Below are positions 35,325-45,516 of a stretch of DNA of 64,000 nt, in pieces. Origin of the DNA: Thermoanaerobaculia bacterium (GTDB taxonomy: Bacteria > Acidobacteriota > Thermoanaerobaculia > Multivoradales > Multivoraceae); assembly GCA_022823665.1 (NCBI GenBank), contig JAJEHN010000001.1, forward strand, positions 1-64,000. Direction: 5' to 3'. The translations under genes were made by a program, and so were the position numbers. The notes beneath the pieces were generated by a model. That model searched no databases. It was given only the letters and a program-made list of their open reading frames with translations, and had not been told where the DNA came from. Within the stretch, counting starts at the first letter, position 1. Each line of letters opens with the position of its first letter.

Positions 35325-36806
35325 ATGGAAACGTCGGATTCAGGGGGTGGCACCCCCGCACTTGCCCTCACCTTCGACGATGTCCTCCTGGCCCCGGGCC
35401 TGTCGGAGGTGCATCCGAACGATGTCCGCCTCGGCACCCGCGTCACGCGTGGGATCGAACTGAACATCCCTCTGATCTCGGCCGCGATGGACACCGTGAC
35501 CGAGGCCGAGCTGGCGATCGCCCTCGCCCAGGAAGGCGGCATCGGGGTGATCCACAAGAACCTCTCCATCGAAGCCCAGGCCACCGAAGTCGACCGGGTC
35601 AAGCGCTCCGAGGCGGGGATGATCGTCAACCCGATCACGATCCGCCCCGAGCAGCGCATCCACGAGGCGCTCGACCTGATGGCCCGCTTCAAGATCTCCG
35701 GCGTTCCCGTCACCGACGGCGAGGGGCACCTGGTGGGCATCCTGACCAACCGCGACCTGCGGTTCGAGACGAACACCAGCCGTCCCGTATCGGAGCTGAT
35801 GACGCACGAGAACCTGGTCACGGTTCCCCAGGGAACGACGCTGGAGCAGGCCAAGGCGCAGCTTCACCGCCATCGGATCGAGAAGCTGCTGGTCGTGGAC
35901 GACGACGGCAACCTCAAGGGCCTGATCACCGTCAAGGACATCCAGAAGATGATGGAGTACCCGATCGCCTGCAAGGACGACCTCGGTCGCCTGCGAGTGG
36001 CGGCGGCGGTCGGCACGGCCGGCGACTACCTGGAACGGGCGCAGGCGCTGGCCTCGGCTCAGGCCGACGTGCTCGTCGTCGACTCCTCCCACGCGCACAG
36101 TCGAGGCGTGCTCGGTGCATTGACCGGAATCCGCGAGGCGCTGCCCGACGCCCAGCTCCTGGTCGGCAACGTGGCGACCGCCGAGGGCGCGCGGGCGCTG
36201 GTCGAACGCGGCTCGGACGGGATCAAGGTCGGCATCGGACCGGGCAGCATCTGCACCACCCGGGTCGTGACCGGCGCCGGCATGCCCCAGGTCACGGCAA
36301 TCCGCGACGCCGCTTCCGAAGCCGGCGAAGTGCCCATCGTCGCCGACGGCGGCATCCGCTTCTCCGGCGACCTGACCAAGGCACTGGCCTGCGGCGCCCA
36401 CAGCGTCATGGTCGGCTCGCTGCTCGCCGGCACCGAGGAAAGCCCCGGCGAGACGATTCTCTATCAGGGGCGCAGCTACAAGGCCTACCGCGGAATGGGT
36501 TCCCTGTCCGCGATGGCCGAGGGCAGCGCCGACCGGTACTTCCAGTCCGATGACGAACCGCTCTCGAAGCTGGTGCCCGAGGGCATCGAGGGAATGGTCC
36601 CGCACAAGGGCAGCGTCCACCAGGTGATCGCCCAGCTCACCGGCGGCCTGCGCTCCGGCATGGGCCTCTCGGGCTGCGCCAGCATCTCCGAACTGCGCAC
36701 CGCCGCCCGCATGGTCCGGGTCACGGCCGCGGGCCAGAAGGAGGGCCATGCGCACGACGTCGTCATCACGAAGGAGGCGCCCAACTACTGGGTCGACCGG
36801 AGCTAG
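35325..36806 (+). CDS. guaB: Inosine-5'-monophosphate dehydrogenase
   Basis: 493 aa. The TIM barrel begins [15 protein letters not shown]. Two CBS domains interrupt it (about residues 95-210: [34 protein letters not shown]). It continues with the catalytic cysteine loop [15 protein letters not shown] and the flap RGMGSLSAM. It oxidises IMP to XMP, the committed step of GMP synthesis. ATG 35325 is preferred; a TTG 15 bases upstream is in frame. The gene lies 89 nt after secA and converges with the M24 peptidase gene. Confidence 0.97.
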   Translation: METSDSGGGTPALALTFDDVLLAPGLSEVHPNDVRLGTRVTRGIELNIPLISAAMDTVTEAELAIALAQEGGIGVIHKNLSIEAQATEVDRVKRSEAGMIVNPITIRPEQRIHEALDLMARFKISGVPVTDGEGHLVGILTNRDLRFETNTSRPVSELMTHENLVTVPQGTTLEQAKAQLHRHRIEKLLVVDDDGNLKGLITVKDIQKMMEYPIACKDDLGRLRVAAAVGTAGDYLERAQALASAQADVLVVDSSHAHSRGVLGALTGIREALPDAQLLVGNVATAEGARALVERGSDGIKVGIGPGSICTTRVVTGAGMPQVTAIRDAASEAGEVPIVADGGIRFSGDLTKALACGAHSVMVGSLLAGTEESPGETILYQGRSYKAYRGMGSLSAMAEGSADRYFQSDDEPLSKLVPEGIEGMVPHKGSVHQVIAQLTGGLRSGMGLSGCASISELRTAARMVRVTAAGQKEGHAHDVVITKEAPNYWVDRS

Positions 36807-36842
36807 GGAGCAACGTGGTCACCGCTTCGCGGCGCGCCCCTT

Positions 36843-38102
36843 TCAGAAGCCGGCGGGGGCGCCGGCGCACCCAGTCCGCCAGGCGCGGGGATCGAGATCG
36901 TAGGGCAAGGGCGTGAGGTTCGTCATGCCGTCGCCGGTAACGACGACGAGATCCTCGAGCCGCACTCCCCAACCGACGTCCGGATCGTAGAGACCGGGCT
37001 CGATCGTCACCACGTCACCGGACCGGAGTTCCTCCGTGCCCGGCCCGGTCTTCCGAAAGCTCGGCAGTTCGTGCAGCTCGTAGCCGACGCCGTGGCCGAG
37101 GAGGTGGAAGTAGCCGGTCTGAGCGCCGGGGTTCCGGTCCGGCACCTCGAAGCCCTCCTTCTCGAACAGGCGGCACACGCGCTCGTGCAGGGTCCAGCCT
37201 CGCACGCCGGGCCGGACGGCTTCGAGACTCGTGTCGAGCGCCTTCAGCACGAGGCCGTGCGCGCGCGCCAGACCCTCCGGCGGCTCGCCGACGCAGAACG
37301 TCCTCGTGCAATCGGCAAACAGCCGAGCCCGCGGGAACAGATCGACGACCACGGATTCGCCGGCCCGCAGCACCCGGTCGGGCGTACCGGTGCTGTGGCC
37401 GGTGGCTCCCTCCTCCGCCGGAGCGACGATCGAACTCTCCGGCTGTTCCAGAGCGTGGCCGGCGAACACCTGTGCCGCGAGCGCCTTGACCCTGGCCACG
37501 GTGACGCGTTCTTCGCGCAGCCAGAGTTCCCCACGCTCCCGGACCGAACTCCCGGCCAGCATCCGTGCCACCGATCCGAAGGCCTCTACCGTGGCGCGGG
37601 CGGCGGCGGCGATTCCCTCGATCTCGCTCCCGGTTTTTCTCCGTCGGAGCGCCAGCATCACTGCCCGGCCCGAAACCGGCTGCCGGTCTCCCTCTTCAAG
37701 CGTCCGGGCCAGCGCCAGGGCGGATCCGGCCGGCGGCCGTCCCGCGAGGACGACCCTGCCGGCGCCGATCCCGGCGCGGTCGAAGGCGGCGTTCACCGCC
37801 GCCGCGAGGATCTCCTCGCGGCTCCTGCCGCCCTTGCGGAGCGACTCCATGTCGAAGTCGGCCGGGTGCAGCAGTTCGACACCATCCGCCTCCGCCCGGG
37901 CCGCCTCTTCCCGCTCCATCGACGTGAAGTACGCGAGGCAGGCGCCGCCGCCATGCGCCACCACGCAGGCGTCGCCCAGCCGGGCGCCTCCGACAAAGGG
38001 AGCAAGGTCTGGGTCGCGGCTCGAGCCGGCCAGGACTACGAGCGCCTCGGCGTTCTCCTCGGCAAGGAGCGCCCCCAGGAGCTCGCTGCGCTGCCAGGTC
38101 AT
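36843..38102 (-). CDS. M24-family metallopeptidase (Xaa-Pro aminopeptidase-like)
   Basis: 419 aa with a creatinase-type N-terminal domain and a pita-bread C-terminal domain. Metal ligands are present in order: VVVDLFPRARLFADCTRTF (two Asp), GHGVGYELHE (His), TIEPGLYDPDVGWG (Glu) and VRLEDLVVV (Glu). The RVLRAGESV and GYELHELP motifs fit Xaa-Pro peptidases and proline dipeptidases. It is downstream of the thioredoxin gene by 22 nt on the same strand. Substrate is inferred from family only. Confidence 0.9.
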   Translation of the reverse strand: MTWQRSELLGALLAEENAEALVVLAGSSRDPDLAPFVGGARLGDACVVAHGGGACLAYFTSMEREEAARAEADGVELLHPADFDMESLRKGGRSREEILAAAVNAAFDRAGIGAGRVVLAGRPPAGSALALARTLEEGDRQPVSGRAVMLALRRRKTGSEIEGIAAAARATVEAFGSVARMLAGSSVRERGELWLREERVTVARVKALAAQVFAGHALEQPESSIVAPAEEGATGHSTGTPDRVLRAGESVVVDLFPRARLFADCTRTFCVGEPPEGLARAHGLVLKALDTSLEAVRPGVRGWTLHERVCRLFEKEGFEVPDRNPGAQTGYFHLLGHGVGYELHELPSFRKTGPGTEELRSGDVVTIEPGLYDPDVGWGVRLEDLVVVTGDGMTNLTPLPYDLDPRAWRTGCAGAPAGF

Positions 38103-38124
38103 CCCACCGGCGCCAGGTGCGGGA

Positions 38125-38454
38125 TCAGACGTGATCGTTCAGGAAGGCCTCGAACCGCATCTTCGGCGCGGCGCCGGTCATGCGGCCCAGGATCTCGCCG
38201 TCCTTGAACAGGATGAAGTGCGGGATCCCCTGCACGCCGTAGCGAACGGCCACGTCCTGGGCGTGGTCGACGTCCAGCTTGGCGATGCGGAGGCGACCGT
38301 CGTACTCCCCGGCCAGCTCGTCCAGGATCGGCGCCACCATCCGGCACGGGCCGCACCAGGTCGCCCAGAAGTCGACCAGCACCGGGGTGTCCGACCCCAG
38401 TACCTGATCATCGAAGCTCTGGCTGTCCACGTTGAAGATCTGTTCACTTGCCAT
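38125..38454 (-). CDS. trxA: Thioredoxin
   Basis: 109 aa, the normal length. It has the full signature VLVDFWATWCGPCRMVAP with the WCGPC redox pair. It also has LDVDHAQDVAVRYGVQGIPHFILFKDG including the cis-proline in GIPHF (a histidine follows the proline, where threonine is usual), and a final GAAPKMRFEAFL helix. It reduces protein disulfides in the cytoplasm. ATG 38454 is used because the 12 upstream in-frame codons show no thioredoxin similarity. Confidence 0.95.
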   Translation of the reverse strand: MASEQIFNVDSQSFDDQVLGSDTPVLVDFWATWCGPCRMVAPILDELAGEYDGRLRIAKLDVDHAQDVAVRYGVQGIPHFILFKDGEILGRMTGAAPKMRFEAFLNDHV

Positions 38455-38486
38455 CGGTTGGGTTCCTCGTATCAGTTCAACTCTCG

Positions 38487-39428
38487 TCAACTCTCCGTAC
38501 GCCGAAAGTACTCCCTTGCCGCGTCCGCATCCCGTCCGATCTGGGCGGACAGGTCCATCATCGACGAAAAGAGCTTCTCCTCCCGAAGGTGGCGGCAGAA
38601 CGAGAGGTGCACCCGCTCGCCGTACACGTCGCTCGAGAAGTCGAGGATGTGGCTCTCGATCACCCGCCTGTAGTTCTCGTAAACGGTGGGCCGCGTGCCG
38701 ATGTTCGTGACCGACCGGAAGGTCGCCTCGAAGCTGGGAAAGTAGACCCTGGTCACATAGACGCCGTTGTTGGGGTAGAGCTCGTTTTCCGGCGCCAGAT
38801 TGATCGTCGGCCAGCCGAGCCGCTGACCCATGCGGTCACCCTGGGCGATCGTGCCCATCATCGTGTAGGGGCGGCCGAGCAGGATGTTCGCCTCCTCGAT
38901 CCGGCCGTCCAGAACGAGACTCCGAATGCGGCTGCTGGAAACCCGCTCGCCGGCGGTTCGAACCTCGTCGATCTCCACCGCCGCGAAGCCCAGGGACGCG
39001 CCCATCTCCCTGAGCAGCGCGATATCGCCTTCCCGCCTGCGTCCGAACGTGAAGTGGGAGCCGACGTAGAGCTCGGCGACCGCCAGCCTTCCGTGCAGGA
39101 AATCCCGGACGAACGTCCGCGCCCGGGTGTTCGAGAACTCGTGAGTGAAGCTGATCGTCAGCACGTAGTCCAGGCCGGCTTCCCGCAGCAGCTCCTCTTT
39201 CTGTGCCTGCGTCACGAGCCGGGGCGGCGCGTCGTCCGGACGGACGACGCTCAGCGGATGGGGATCGAACGTGATGACCGCGGAAGGCGCCCCGAGTTCG
39301 CGCGCGCGGCCCGTGACCATGTCGAGCACGCTCTGCTGCCCGATGTGGATGCCGTCGTAGTTGCCGATCGTCGCAATGACTCCGCGCGGCAGTTCGGTCG
39401 AAGCGATGGCGTCGCGGATCGCCTGCAT
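38487..39428 (-). CDS. ribF: Bifunctional riboflavin kinase/FMN adenylyltransferase
   Basis: 313 aa. The N-terminal FAD synthetase domain has TIGNYDGIHIGQQ (nucleotidyltransferase HxGH-like), TFDPHPLSVV, SFTHEFSN and SSSRIRSLV. The C-terminal flavokinase domain has GRPYTMMGTIAQGDRMGQRLGWPTINL, seen as GQRLGWPTINL, then NNGVYVTRV and NIGTRPTV. It makes FMN and FAD. Its ATG overlaps the rimO TGA by one base (ATGA-type coupling). Confidence 0.95.
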   Translation of the reverse strand: MQAIRDAIASTELPRGVIATIGNYDGIHIGQQSVLDMVTGRARELGAPSAVITFDPHPLSVVRPDDAPPRLVTQAQKEELLREAGLDYVLTISFTHEFSNTRARTFVRDFLHGRLAVAELYVGSHFTFGRRREGDIALLREMGASLGFAAVEIDEVRTAGERVSSSRIRSLVLDGRIEEANILLGRPYTMMGTIAQGDRMGQRLGWPTINLAPENELYPNNGVYVTRVYFPSFEATFRSVTNIGTRPTVYENYRRVIESHILDFSSDVYGERVHLSFCRHLREEKLFSSMMDLSAQIGRDADAAREYFRRTES

Positions 39429-40882
39429 CAGGAACCTGCCTCCGAGGCCGCCGATCCGGCCGTTGAAGCCGCGGCGTCAAAGCCCACGATACGGCCGACG
39501 GAGTCGTCGGCGAAGGCGTCGGTGATCTCCACGTCGACGATCCGGCCGGCCAGGAGCGCGAGAGGCAGCGGAACATCTCCAGCCGCGTCGTTGATCAGGA
39601 CGCGACCGTCGACCTCCGGCGCCAAACCCTGGTGCCGCGCCTGGAGCAGGTGCTCGGTCTCTTCGCACGGCCCCTCGATCAGCATCGGAAGCGTTCTGCC
39701 GACCAGACGCCCGCGCCGTTCCAGCGCGATCAGCCGCTGCAACTCGAGCAGACCCTCCCTGCGCCGCTCCGCCACCCGGCGCGGCACCTGGTCCGGCAAC
39801 GACGCCGAGGGCGTGTCGCTTTCGGGACTGTAGACGAACGCGCCCAGGTGGTCGAAGCGGACCTGGGAGACGAACTCGAGCAGCCGCTCGAAAGCGGCTT
39901 CATCCTCGCCGGGAAAGCCGACGATGAAGGTCGTCCGCAGGCTCATCTCCGGGTCGAGTTCCCGTGCTCGCTCGAAGATCCGCCGGTAGCGGCCGGCCGA
40001 TCCACCCCGGCGCATGGCCCGCAGCACCTCCCGGTCGCTGTGCTGGAGCGGCATGTCGAGGTAGGACGCCAGCCGCGGCTCGCTCGCCATGAGCTCGAGC
40101 AGGGACTCGTCCAGGGTGGTCGGATAGGCGTAGAGGAACCGGATCCAGTCCGCGTCCGTCTCCGCCAGCAGAGCCTCCACCAGGCGCAGGAGACCATGAC
40201 GGCCGTAGCCCAGGTCCTCGCCGTAGCGCGTCGTGTCCTGGGCTACCAGGACCAGCTCGCGAGCGCCCCTCTCGACCAGGTCCCGCGCCTCGAGGACCAG
40301 ACTCTCGACCGGTCGGCTGCGCAGGCGGCCTCGCCAGACGGGAATCGCGCAGAAGGTGCACGGGTTGTTGCAGCCCTCGGCGACCTTCAGGTACGCATAG
40401 CCGCCGGTGGTCAACAGCCGGGAGTCGCGGTGGTCGAACACCAGGTGGGATGCCGCGGGTTCGGCCGCCGGGCTGCCGCCGAGCTGCACCAGCGCGCCGA
40501 CCTGCCGCAGCGAATCGAGGTCGACGAAACCGTCTATCTCCGGAATCTCGGCGGCAAGTTCCCGGCCATAACGGTTGGCCATGCAGCCCGCGACCAGCAC
40601 CTGCCGCACCGATTCGCCGTCATCCGCCTTGCGGGCGGCGGCGTCGAGGATGGCGTCGATCGACTCTTCCCGAGCCTCGTCGATGAAGCCGCAGGTGTTC
40701 ACGATGACCGTGTCGGCGCGGTCCAGATCCGCGACCAGTTCAAAGCCCTGGCCGTCGAGGACGCCGAGCATCACCTCGCTGTCGACGTGGTTCTTCGCGC
40801 AGCCGAGACTCACCAGACCGACACGGTGTCCGGCCGCGTCGGCCGGCGGGCCGGCCGCCACCCTCCTCGCGGGGGTCGACAC
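39428..40882 (-). CDS. rimO: Ribosomal protein S12 methylthiotransferase
   Basis: 484 aa. N-terminal UPF0004 domain with three cluster cysteines in SLGCAKNHVDSE, VNTCGFIDEA and VAGCMANRYG. The radical-SAM core has AEGCNNPCTFCAIP (C-x3-C-x2-C). A TRAM-like C-terminal domain includes RIVDVEITDAFADD. The LGCAKNxVDSE form distinguishes RimO from MiaB. It beta-methylthiolates Asp of S12 (rpsL). It starts 6 nt after the acyl-CoA dehydrogenase stop, and translation of ribF is coupled to it. Confidence 0.95.
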   Translation of the reverse strand: MSTPARRVAAGPPADAAGHRVGLVSLGCAKNHVDSEVMLGVLDGQGFELVADLDRADTVIVNTCGFIDEAREESIDAILDAAARKADDGESVRQVLVAGCMANRYGRELAAEIPEIDGFVDLDSLRQVGALVQLGGSPAAEPAASHLVFDHRDSRLLTTGGYAYLKVAEGCNNPCTFCAIPVWRGRLRSRPVESLVLEARDLVERGARELVLVAQDTTRYGEDLGYGRHGLLRLVEALLAETDADWIRFLYAYPTTLDESLLELMASEPRLASYLDMPLQHSDREVLRAMRRGGSAGRYRRIFERARELDPEMSLRTTFIVGFPGEDEAAFERLLEFVSQVRFDHLGAFVYSPESDTPSASLPDQVPRRVAERRREGLLELQRLIALERRGRLVGRTLPMLIEGPCEETEHLLQARHQGLAPEVDGRVLINDAAGDVPLPLALLAGRIVDVEITDAFADDSVGRIVGFDAAASTAGSAASEAGS

Positions 40883-40888
40883 GGTTCC

Positions 40889-42760
40889 CTAGGAAGCGGC
40901 AGCCGCTGCCTGGCGCGGTGCCCGGCCCGAAGGATCGAGGTCGTCCAGGAGCTTCTCGCGGCCGATGTGCCGGCCTCCCATCACATCCTGTGCGGTGCGG
41001 TACTTCAGGTCGTCCTCGTTGTGCCAGAGCTCGCGGAAGAGCTCCTTCACCCGCCGCCGCGACATGCGGCAGAAGAGATCGCAGAGCGCCGCGGAGTGAG
41101 CGGCGTCCGCCGCTCCGGCCTGCTCCTCGGAGTGAGCGCGCGAGACCGAGGCGGCCATTGCGAACAGTTCGTTGACGACGTCGACGAGCCGGAACAGGAA
41201 CATCTGCCGGCGCTCCATCTTCTCCCGGTAGACGAGCATCCCGTGGAAGCTCTCGCGCGCCAGCTTGCGCGCCGCCCGGTCGATGAAGCGGAGGTGCTTT
41301 CCGTACTTTCCGTACCCGGCGTAGCGGGGCCAGCGGCTCCAGGCCAGCCAGCGGGTCGGATACCACCAGGCGTAGAACAGGCCGATCTTCGGCAAGGCCA
41401 GGAGCTTGGCGCCCGTGCCGGCTCGCCGGTCGATCAGCGTGCCCGCCACCTGCAGGTGCTTGTCCACCGCTTCGCGAGCCATGATCAGGTGCATGATCTC
41501 GCTCGAACCCTCGAAGATGCGGTTGATCCGGAAGTCCCGCATCATCCGCTCGATGCCGACCGGGTCCTCGCCGCGGTCGCGCAGGGACGATTCCGTCTCG
41601 TAGCCGCGGCCGCCGCGCACCTGCATCGTCTCGTCGATGATCTGCCAGCCGCGCCAGGTGTTCCACTCCTTGCAGGCGGCGCTCTCGAGGCGCAGGTCCA
41701 GCCGCTTGTCGTTCGACATGTGGCTGGCCAGCTTGACGATCGCCTCCATCGCGAAGCCGTAGGCCGCGATGTCCGAGATCTTCTGCGCGATCGCCTCGTG
41801 CTTGCCGATCGGCACGCCCCACTGGATCCGGCTGCTGCCGAACTCGCGTACCGCCTTGAGGCAGTACTTGGCCGCGCCCACCGAGCTGTTCGGTATCGAC
41901 AGGCGGCCGTCGTTCAGCGTCGTGAGAGCGATCTTGAGCCCCCTGCCCTCCTTGCCGATCAGGTTCTCCTTCGGCACCTTCACGTTGTCGAAGGTGATGA
42001 TGCCGTTGGCCAGGGCGTTGAGTCCCATGAAGTGGCAGCGGCGCTCGACCTCGACGCCCTCCCACTCCGTCTCGACGACGAACGAACTGATCTTCTCGGT
42101 CACCGGGTCCATCGCCATGACGACCAGCAGCTTCGCCTTCGTGCCGTTCGTGCACCAGAGCTTGGTGCCGTTGAGCACGTAGAAGTCGCCGTCGAGCACG
42201 GCCGACGTCGACAGCCGGGCCGGGTCGGAACCGACCTCCGGCTCGGTCAGGGCGAAGGCGGAGATCTCACCCGAAGCGCAACGCGGCAGGTACTTCCGCT
42301 TCAGCTCCTCGCTGCCGAAGAGATTCACCGGCTGCGGCACGCCGATCGACTGGTGGGCCGAGAGCAGCGCGGTCAAATTGCCGTCGAACGAGCCGATCAG
42401 CTCCATCACCTGGGCGTACTCAACCTGGTCGAAGCCGAGACCGCCGTACTCGGTCGGGATCTTCATGCCGAAGGCGCCGAGCCGGGCGAGCCCGTCGATC
42501 ACGTGGTCGGGGTAGTCCTCCGACACGTCTATCTCAACCGGATCGACCTCGTCACGCAGGAAGTCCGTGAGCGCCGAGTAGAACGACTCGAACTCCGGCC
42601 GCCACTCGTCGCGGGAGGGATACGGGCTGATCAGGTCGAAGCGGAAGTTGCCCAGGAAGAGTTCCTTCATGAAGGAAGGGTTCTTCCACTCCTTCTGCCG
42701 GGATTCCTCGGCGACCGCGCGCGCCTTCTCTTCACTGACCTGAACCTGTTGCTGGCTCAT
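40889..42760 (-). CDS. VLCAD/ACAD9-like acyl-CoA dehydrogenase with C-terminal extension
   Basis: 623 aa. The ACAD core spans about residues 45-430 with FALTEPEVGSDPARLSTSA, WCTNGTKAKLLVV, RGGRGYETESSLRDRGEDP (FAD end), and RIFEGSSEIMHLIMARE carrying the conserved acidic loop. A further about 190 helical residues follow (FIDRAARKLARESFHGML, FRLVDVVNELFAMAASVSRA), as in VLCAD and ACAD9, where this part mediates dimerisation and membrane contact. It oxidises long-chain acyl-CoA to enoyl-CoA with FAD. It lies between hyuB and rimO on the same strand; the small 98-nt gap before it may hold a promoter. Confidence 0.92.
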   Translation of the reverse strand: MSQQQVQVSEEKARAVAEESRQKEWKNPSFMKELFLGNFRFDLISPYPSRDEWRPEFESFYSALTDFLRDEVDPVEIDVSEDYPDHVIDGLARLGAFGMKIPTEYGGLGFDQVEYAQVMELIGSFDGNLTALLSAHQSIGVPQPVNLFGSEELKRKYLPRCASGEISAFALTEPEVGSDPARLSTSAVLDGDFYVLNGTKLWCTNGTKAKLLVVMAMDPVTEKISSFVVETEWEGVEVERRCHFMGLNALANGIITFDNVKVPKENLIGKEGRGLKIALTTLNDGRLSIPNSSVGAAKYCLKAVREFGSSRIQWGVPIGKHEAIAQKISDIAAYGFAMEAIVKLASHMSNDKRLDLRLESAACKEWNTWRGWQIIDETMQVRGGRGYETESSLRDRGEDPVGIERMMRDFRINRIFEGSSEIMHLIMAREAVDKHLQVAGTLIDRRAGTGAKLLALPKIGLFYAWWYPTRWLAWSRWPRYAGYGKYGKHLRFIDRAARKLARESFHGMLVYREKMERRQMFLFRLVDVVNELFAMAASVSRAHSEEQAGAADAAHSAALCDLFCRMSRRRVKELFRELWHNEDDLKYRTAQDVMGGRHIGREKLLDDLDPSGRAPRQAAAAAS

Positions 42761-42858
42761 CGACTCGGCTCCTGTTGGGTGCTGGCTGGCAAGGTTCGCC
42801 CCGACTTCCCGGGCGGGCGCGCATTCTATCCGTCCACGTCGCGTCAGGCCACGTCGAA

Positions 42859-44409
42859 TCAGGGGCCCCCGGCGCCCCAACCGCCGCCGCCCGGCGTCTC
42901 CAGCACCAGGAGATCCCCGGGCATCGCGTCGGCCTGGTCGACGGAGGCGAGCTCGCGGACGCCGCCCGCGGCTCGCAGGATACGGGCGCGGCCCGTCGAA
43001 CCGCTCTCCCCGCCATCGACGCCGTAGGGACGCTCCACACGGTGCTGGCCGAGCACCGAGACCTGTTGCGGCACAAGAAAGCGCAGCTCGCGGCGCAGGC
43101 CGTCGCCGCCGGGATAGCGGCCTGGCCCGCCCGATCCGCGACGCAGGGCGAAGCGCTCCAGACGCACGGGATACCGGTGCTCCAGGACTTCGGGGTCGGT
43201 GATGCGCGTGTTCGTCATGTGGGTATGGACGCCGCTCGCCCCACGGAATCCCGGCCCGGCCCCGGCCCCGCCCCCGACTGTCTCGTAGTAGCCGAACGTG
43301 TCGTCGCCGAACAGGGTGTTGTTCATCGTGCCCTGCCCGCAGGCGCAGAGTCCAAGCGCCTTGATCAGCGTGTCGACGACCCGCTGACTCGTCTCCACGT
43401 TGCCGCCGACGACTGCCGGGCAGCGCCCGGGGTCAGCCGGGAACTCCGGGTTCAGCATGCCGCGCGGAATCTCGATCTCGACCGGTTCGAGCAACCCCTC
43501 GTTGAGCTGGAGCGGCACCCCGATCAGCAACCGCAGCACGTAGATCGTGGCGCTCCGCACGATCGCCGGCGTCGCGTTCAGGTTGCCGGCGTGGACGGCT
43601 GCGCTGCCCGTGAAGTCGATCCGCGCCGAACCGCGATCCACCGTCACCGCGACTTCGATCGGCGAACCGTCGTCGAGCCGTTCCCGAGCGCGAAACGACT
43701 GGCGGCCCGTGCTCCGAACGTGGTCCTCCAGCGCCGACCGCATACGGTCGGCGGCGCGCGAGAAGAGCGCCGACATGTAGCGCCGCACCTCCTCTTCGCC
43801 GGCGTCCGCGGCGAGTTGGCGCAGAGCCGCCACGCCGCGCCGGTTGGCGGCCACCGCCGCGCCCAGGTCGGCCAGGTTCTCCGCCACCGAGCGGGAGGGG
43901 GCCGGGCCGCCAGCCAGCAGGGCCTCGATCCGCTCCCACTGCGGCTCCCCCGCCCGTACCAGGTACCGGGGCGCGATGACCACGCCCTCTTCCGCCAGGC
44001 TGCGGGCCTCGGGCGGCATCGAGCCCGGCCGGATGCCGCCCAGTTCAGCGTGGTGGGCCCGGTTGGCAACGTAGCCCAGCAGCCGGCCGTCCACGAAGAC
44101 CGGAGAAATGACCGTGATGTCGGGCAGGTGGGATCCACCGTAGCCCGGGTGGTTCGTCACCGCGACGTCGCCGGCGCCGAGTTCGAGTTCCGCCGCCACC
44201 CGTCGCACGCATTCGCCGAGCGCGCCGAGGTGGACCGGAATGTGGGGCGCGTTGACCAGCAACCGCCCTTCCGCGTCGAGCATCCCGCACGAGAAGTCGA
44301 GACGCTCCTTGACGTTCACCGACATCGCCGTCCGCTGCAGCATCACGCCCATCTCGGACGCGATGGCGGCGAACCGGTTCGAGAACAGTTCCAGCCGAAC
44401 GGGATCCAC
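42859..44409 (-). CDS. hyuB: Hydantoinase B/oxoprolinase family protein without HyuA partner
   Basis: 516 aa. The N-terminal segment [30 protein letters not shown] is typical (seen as [13 protein letters not shown]), followed by [40 protein letters not shown] and [13 protein letters not shown], ending with TPGGGGWG. The family works with a HyuA/AcxA-type ATP-dependent subunit as N-methylhydantoinase, oxoprolinase or acetone carboxylase subunits. No hyuA is visible on either side, so the partner may be elsewhere or lost. It is the last gene before the low-GC island and lies on the opposite strand to it. Confidence 0.88.
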   Translation of the reverse strand: MDPVRLELFSNRFAAIASEMGVMLQRTAMSVNVKERLDFSCGMLDAEGRLLVNAPHIPVHLGALGECVRRVAAELELGAGDVAVTNHPGYGGSHLPDITVISPVFVDGRLLGYVANRAHHAELGGIRPGSMPPEARSLAEEGVVIAPRYLVRAGEPQWERIEALLAGGPAPSRSVAENLADLGAAVAANRRGVAALRQLAADAGEEEVRRYMSALFSRAADRMRSALEDHVRSTGRQSFRARERLDDGSPIEVAVTVDRGSARIDFTGSAAVHAGNLNATPAIVRSATIYVLRLLIGVPLQLNEGLLEPVEIEIPRGMLNPEFPADPGRCPAVVGGNVETSQRVVDTLIKALGLCACGQGTMNNTLFGDDTFGYYETVGGGAGAGPGFRGASGVHTHMTNTRITDPEVLEHRYPVRLERFALRRGSGGPGRYPGGDGLRRELRFLVPQQVSVLGQHRVERPYGVDGGESGSTGRARILRAAGGVRELASVDQADAMPGDLLVLETPGGGGWGAGGP

Positions 44410-44751
44410 CGGCGGAGTCTACGCGGAAGGAACGCCCACTCCACACTCCCCCACCTCGTCCGCCCCCACCGCGCTCTCGGGTAAGGTCAGGGCCTACCCG
44501 GAGCCTCTCGTCCTCTCGTGAGGAACGCCTGACACTAGGCTCTCCGGACTCCCTCACCAAAGGGACTGCGAATCATCCAGACTAGCTCTACCCTCTCCCA
44601 GAGCTCCCAGCCTGAGGTCGCCCCTACCTCCCCGATCAATCACACCACGGACGTCTGTCTCCAACCCGCCCCTACCGCGAGACCCTTCCAACACCACACA
44701 TCCCAATGCCCGATACCGACTCCTCCTCCATGAAGAAAGAGAACCACATCC
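44410..44751. other. 342-bp lower-GC gap upstream of the restriction-modification genes
   Basis: There is no convincing ORF. Base composition falls clearly below that of the flanking genes from about 44520 on. The region should hold the divergent promoters of hyuB (minus) and the methyltransferase (plus). I see no inverted repeat, no C-protein operator and no tRNA remnant. Just upstream of the methyltransferase ATG there is only a weak AGAAAGAG ribosome site. Confidence 0.7.
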
Positions 44752-45516
44752 ATGACTCTCGCCAGCCAAACGACCCTTCCCGCTGTGACACCTCTCCGCC
44801 TTACGACAGAAGAACCGCCCTCCTTGCAGATACTCCCACCATCGGACGTCCTAGCCACACTCGCCGCTTCTCCCCCAGTAACCGCCGTCATCCTCGATCC
44901 TTGGTACAACAAGGGTGTCGGCGGCACTCGCGACGACTACGATGACTGGCTCGCCACCGTAGTCGAATCCGCGTCTCGTATCGCAACGCACATCTTTGTG
45001 TGGGGTTTCCCCGAGATCCTCGCCTCCCAAGTAGCGCGAATTCCGACCGGGTTCACTCTCACTGCCTGGCTGACCTGGTACTACAAGAACTGCCCATCCG
45101 TGATTCGTGGGTGGCGCTCGGCACAGAACACGTGTCTACACTTAACTGCTGACGGCGCTTCTACGTATCCCGAGCACTTCCTCAACCGGGATCAACTGGA
45201 GAGGTTGAGAGCCGGAAAGATGCGCTTTGTTCCTGGTCCACCGTCCGTTCTCGAATGCCCCCTAAACGTGGGCTTCGTTGGGCGCGAGGAACAGACCGGT
45301 CACCCGGCACAGAAGCCCCTTGCGGTTATCGATCCTCTCTTGCTGATGTCCACTAAGCCCGGCGACATCGTGCTCGATCCCATGTGTGGCTCCGGAACCA
45401 CAGGAGAGTCTTGCCTTCGCCTCGGTCGCAACGCAATACTGTGCGATCAGTCAGCCGACTGGCTCGCCGTTACAGAACAGAGAGTCACTCAATGGAAGGA
45501 GTCGAATGTCCGATAG
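44752..45516 (+). CDS. Beta-class DNA methyltransferase (N6-adenine or N4-cytosine type), type II R-M
   Basis: 254 aa. Motif IV DPWY (residues 49-52, in ILDPWYNKG) comes first. Then a variable target-recognition middle, motif X HPAQKPLAVIDPLL (184-197) and motif I VLDPMCGSGTTGESCLRLG (207-225, AdoMet site) near the C-terminus. This IV-X-I order defines the beta class of amino-methyltransferases. DPWY differs from the usual DPPY/SPPW. Its 3' end overlaps the nuclease gene by 11 bases. Codon use is lower in GC3 than its neighbours, so it was probably acquired. The recognition sequence cannot be read from sequence. Confidence 0.87.
   Translation: MTLASQTTLPAVTPLRLTTEEPPSLQILPPSDVLATLAASPPVTAVILDPWYNKGVGGTRDDYDDWLATVVESASRIATHIFVWGFPEILASQVARIPTGFTLTAWLTWYYKNCPSVIRGWRSAQNTCLHLTADGASTYPEHFLNRDQLERLRAGKMRFVPGPPSVLECPLNVGFVGREEQTGHPAQKPLAVIDPLLLMSTKPGDIVLDPMCGSGTTGESCLRLGRNAILCDQSADWLAVTEQRVTQWKESNVR

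Noticed and set aside
39632..43027. Plus-strand open frame of over 1100 codons across rimO, ACAD and part of hyuB
   Set aside because: Shadow of three real minus-strand genes; Arg/Leu/His/Asp-rich composition without motifs.
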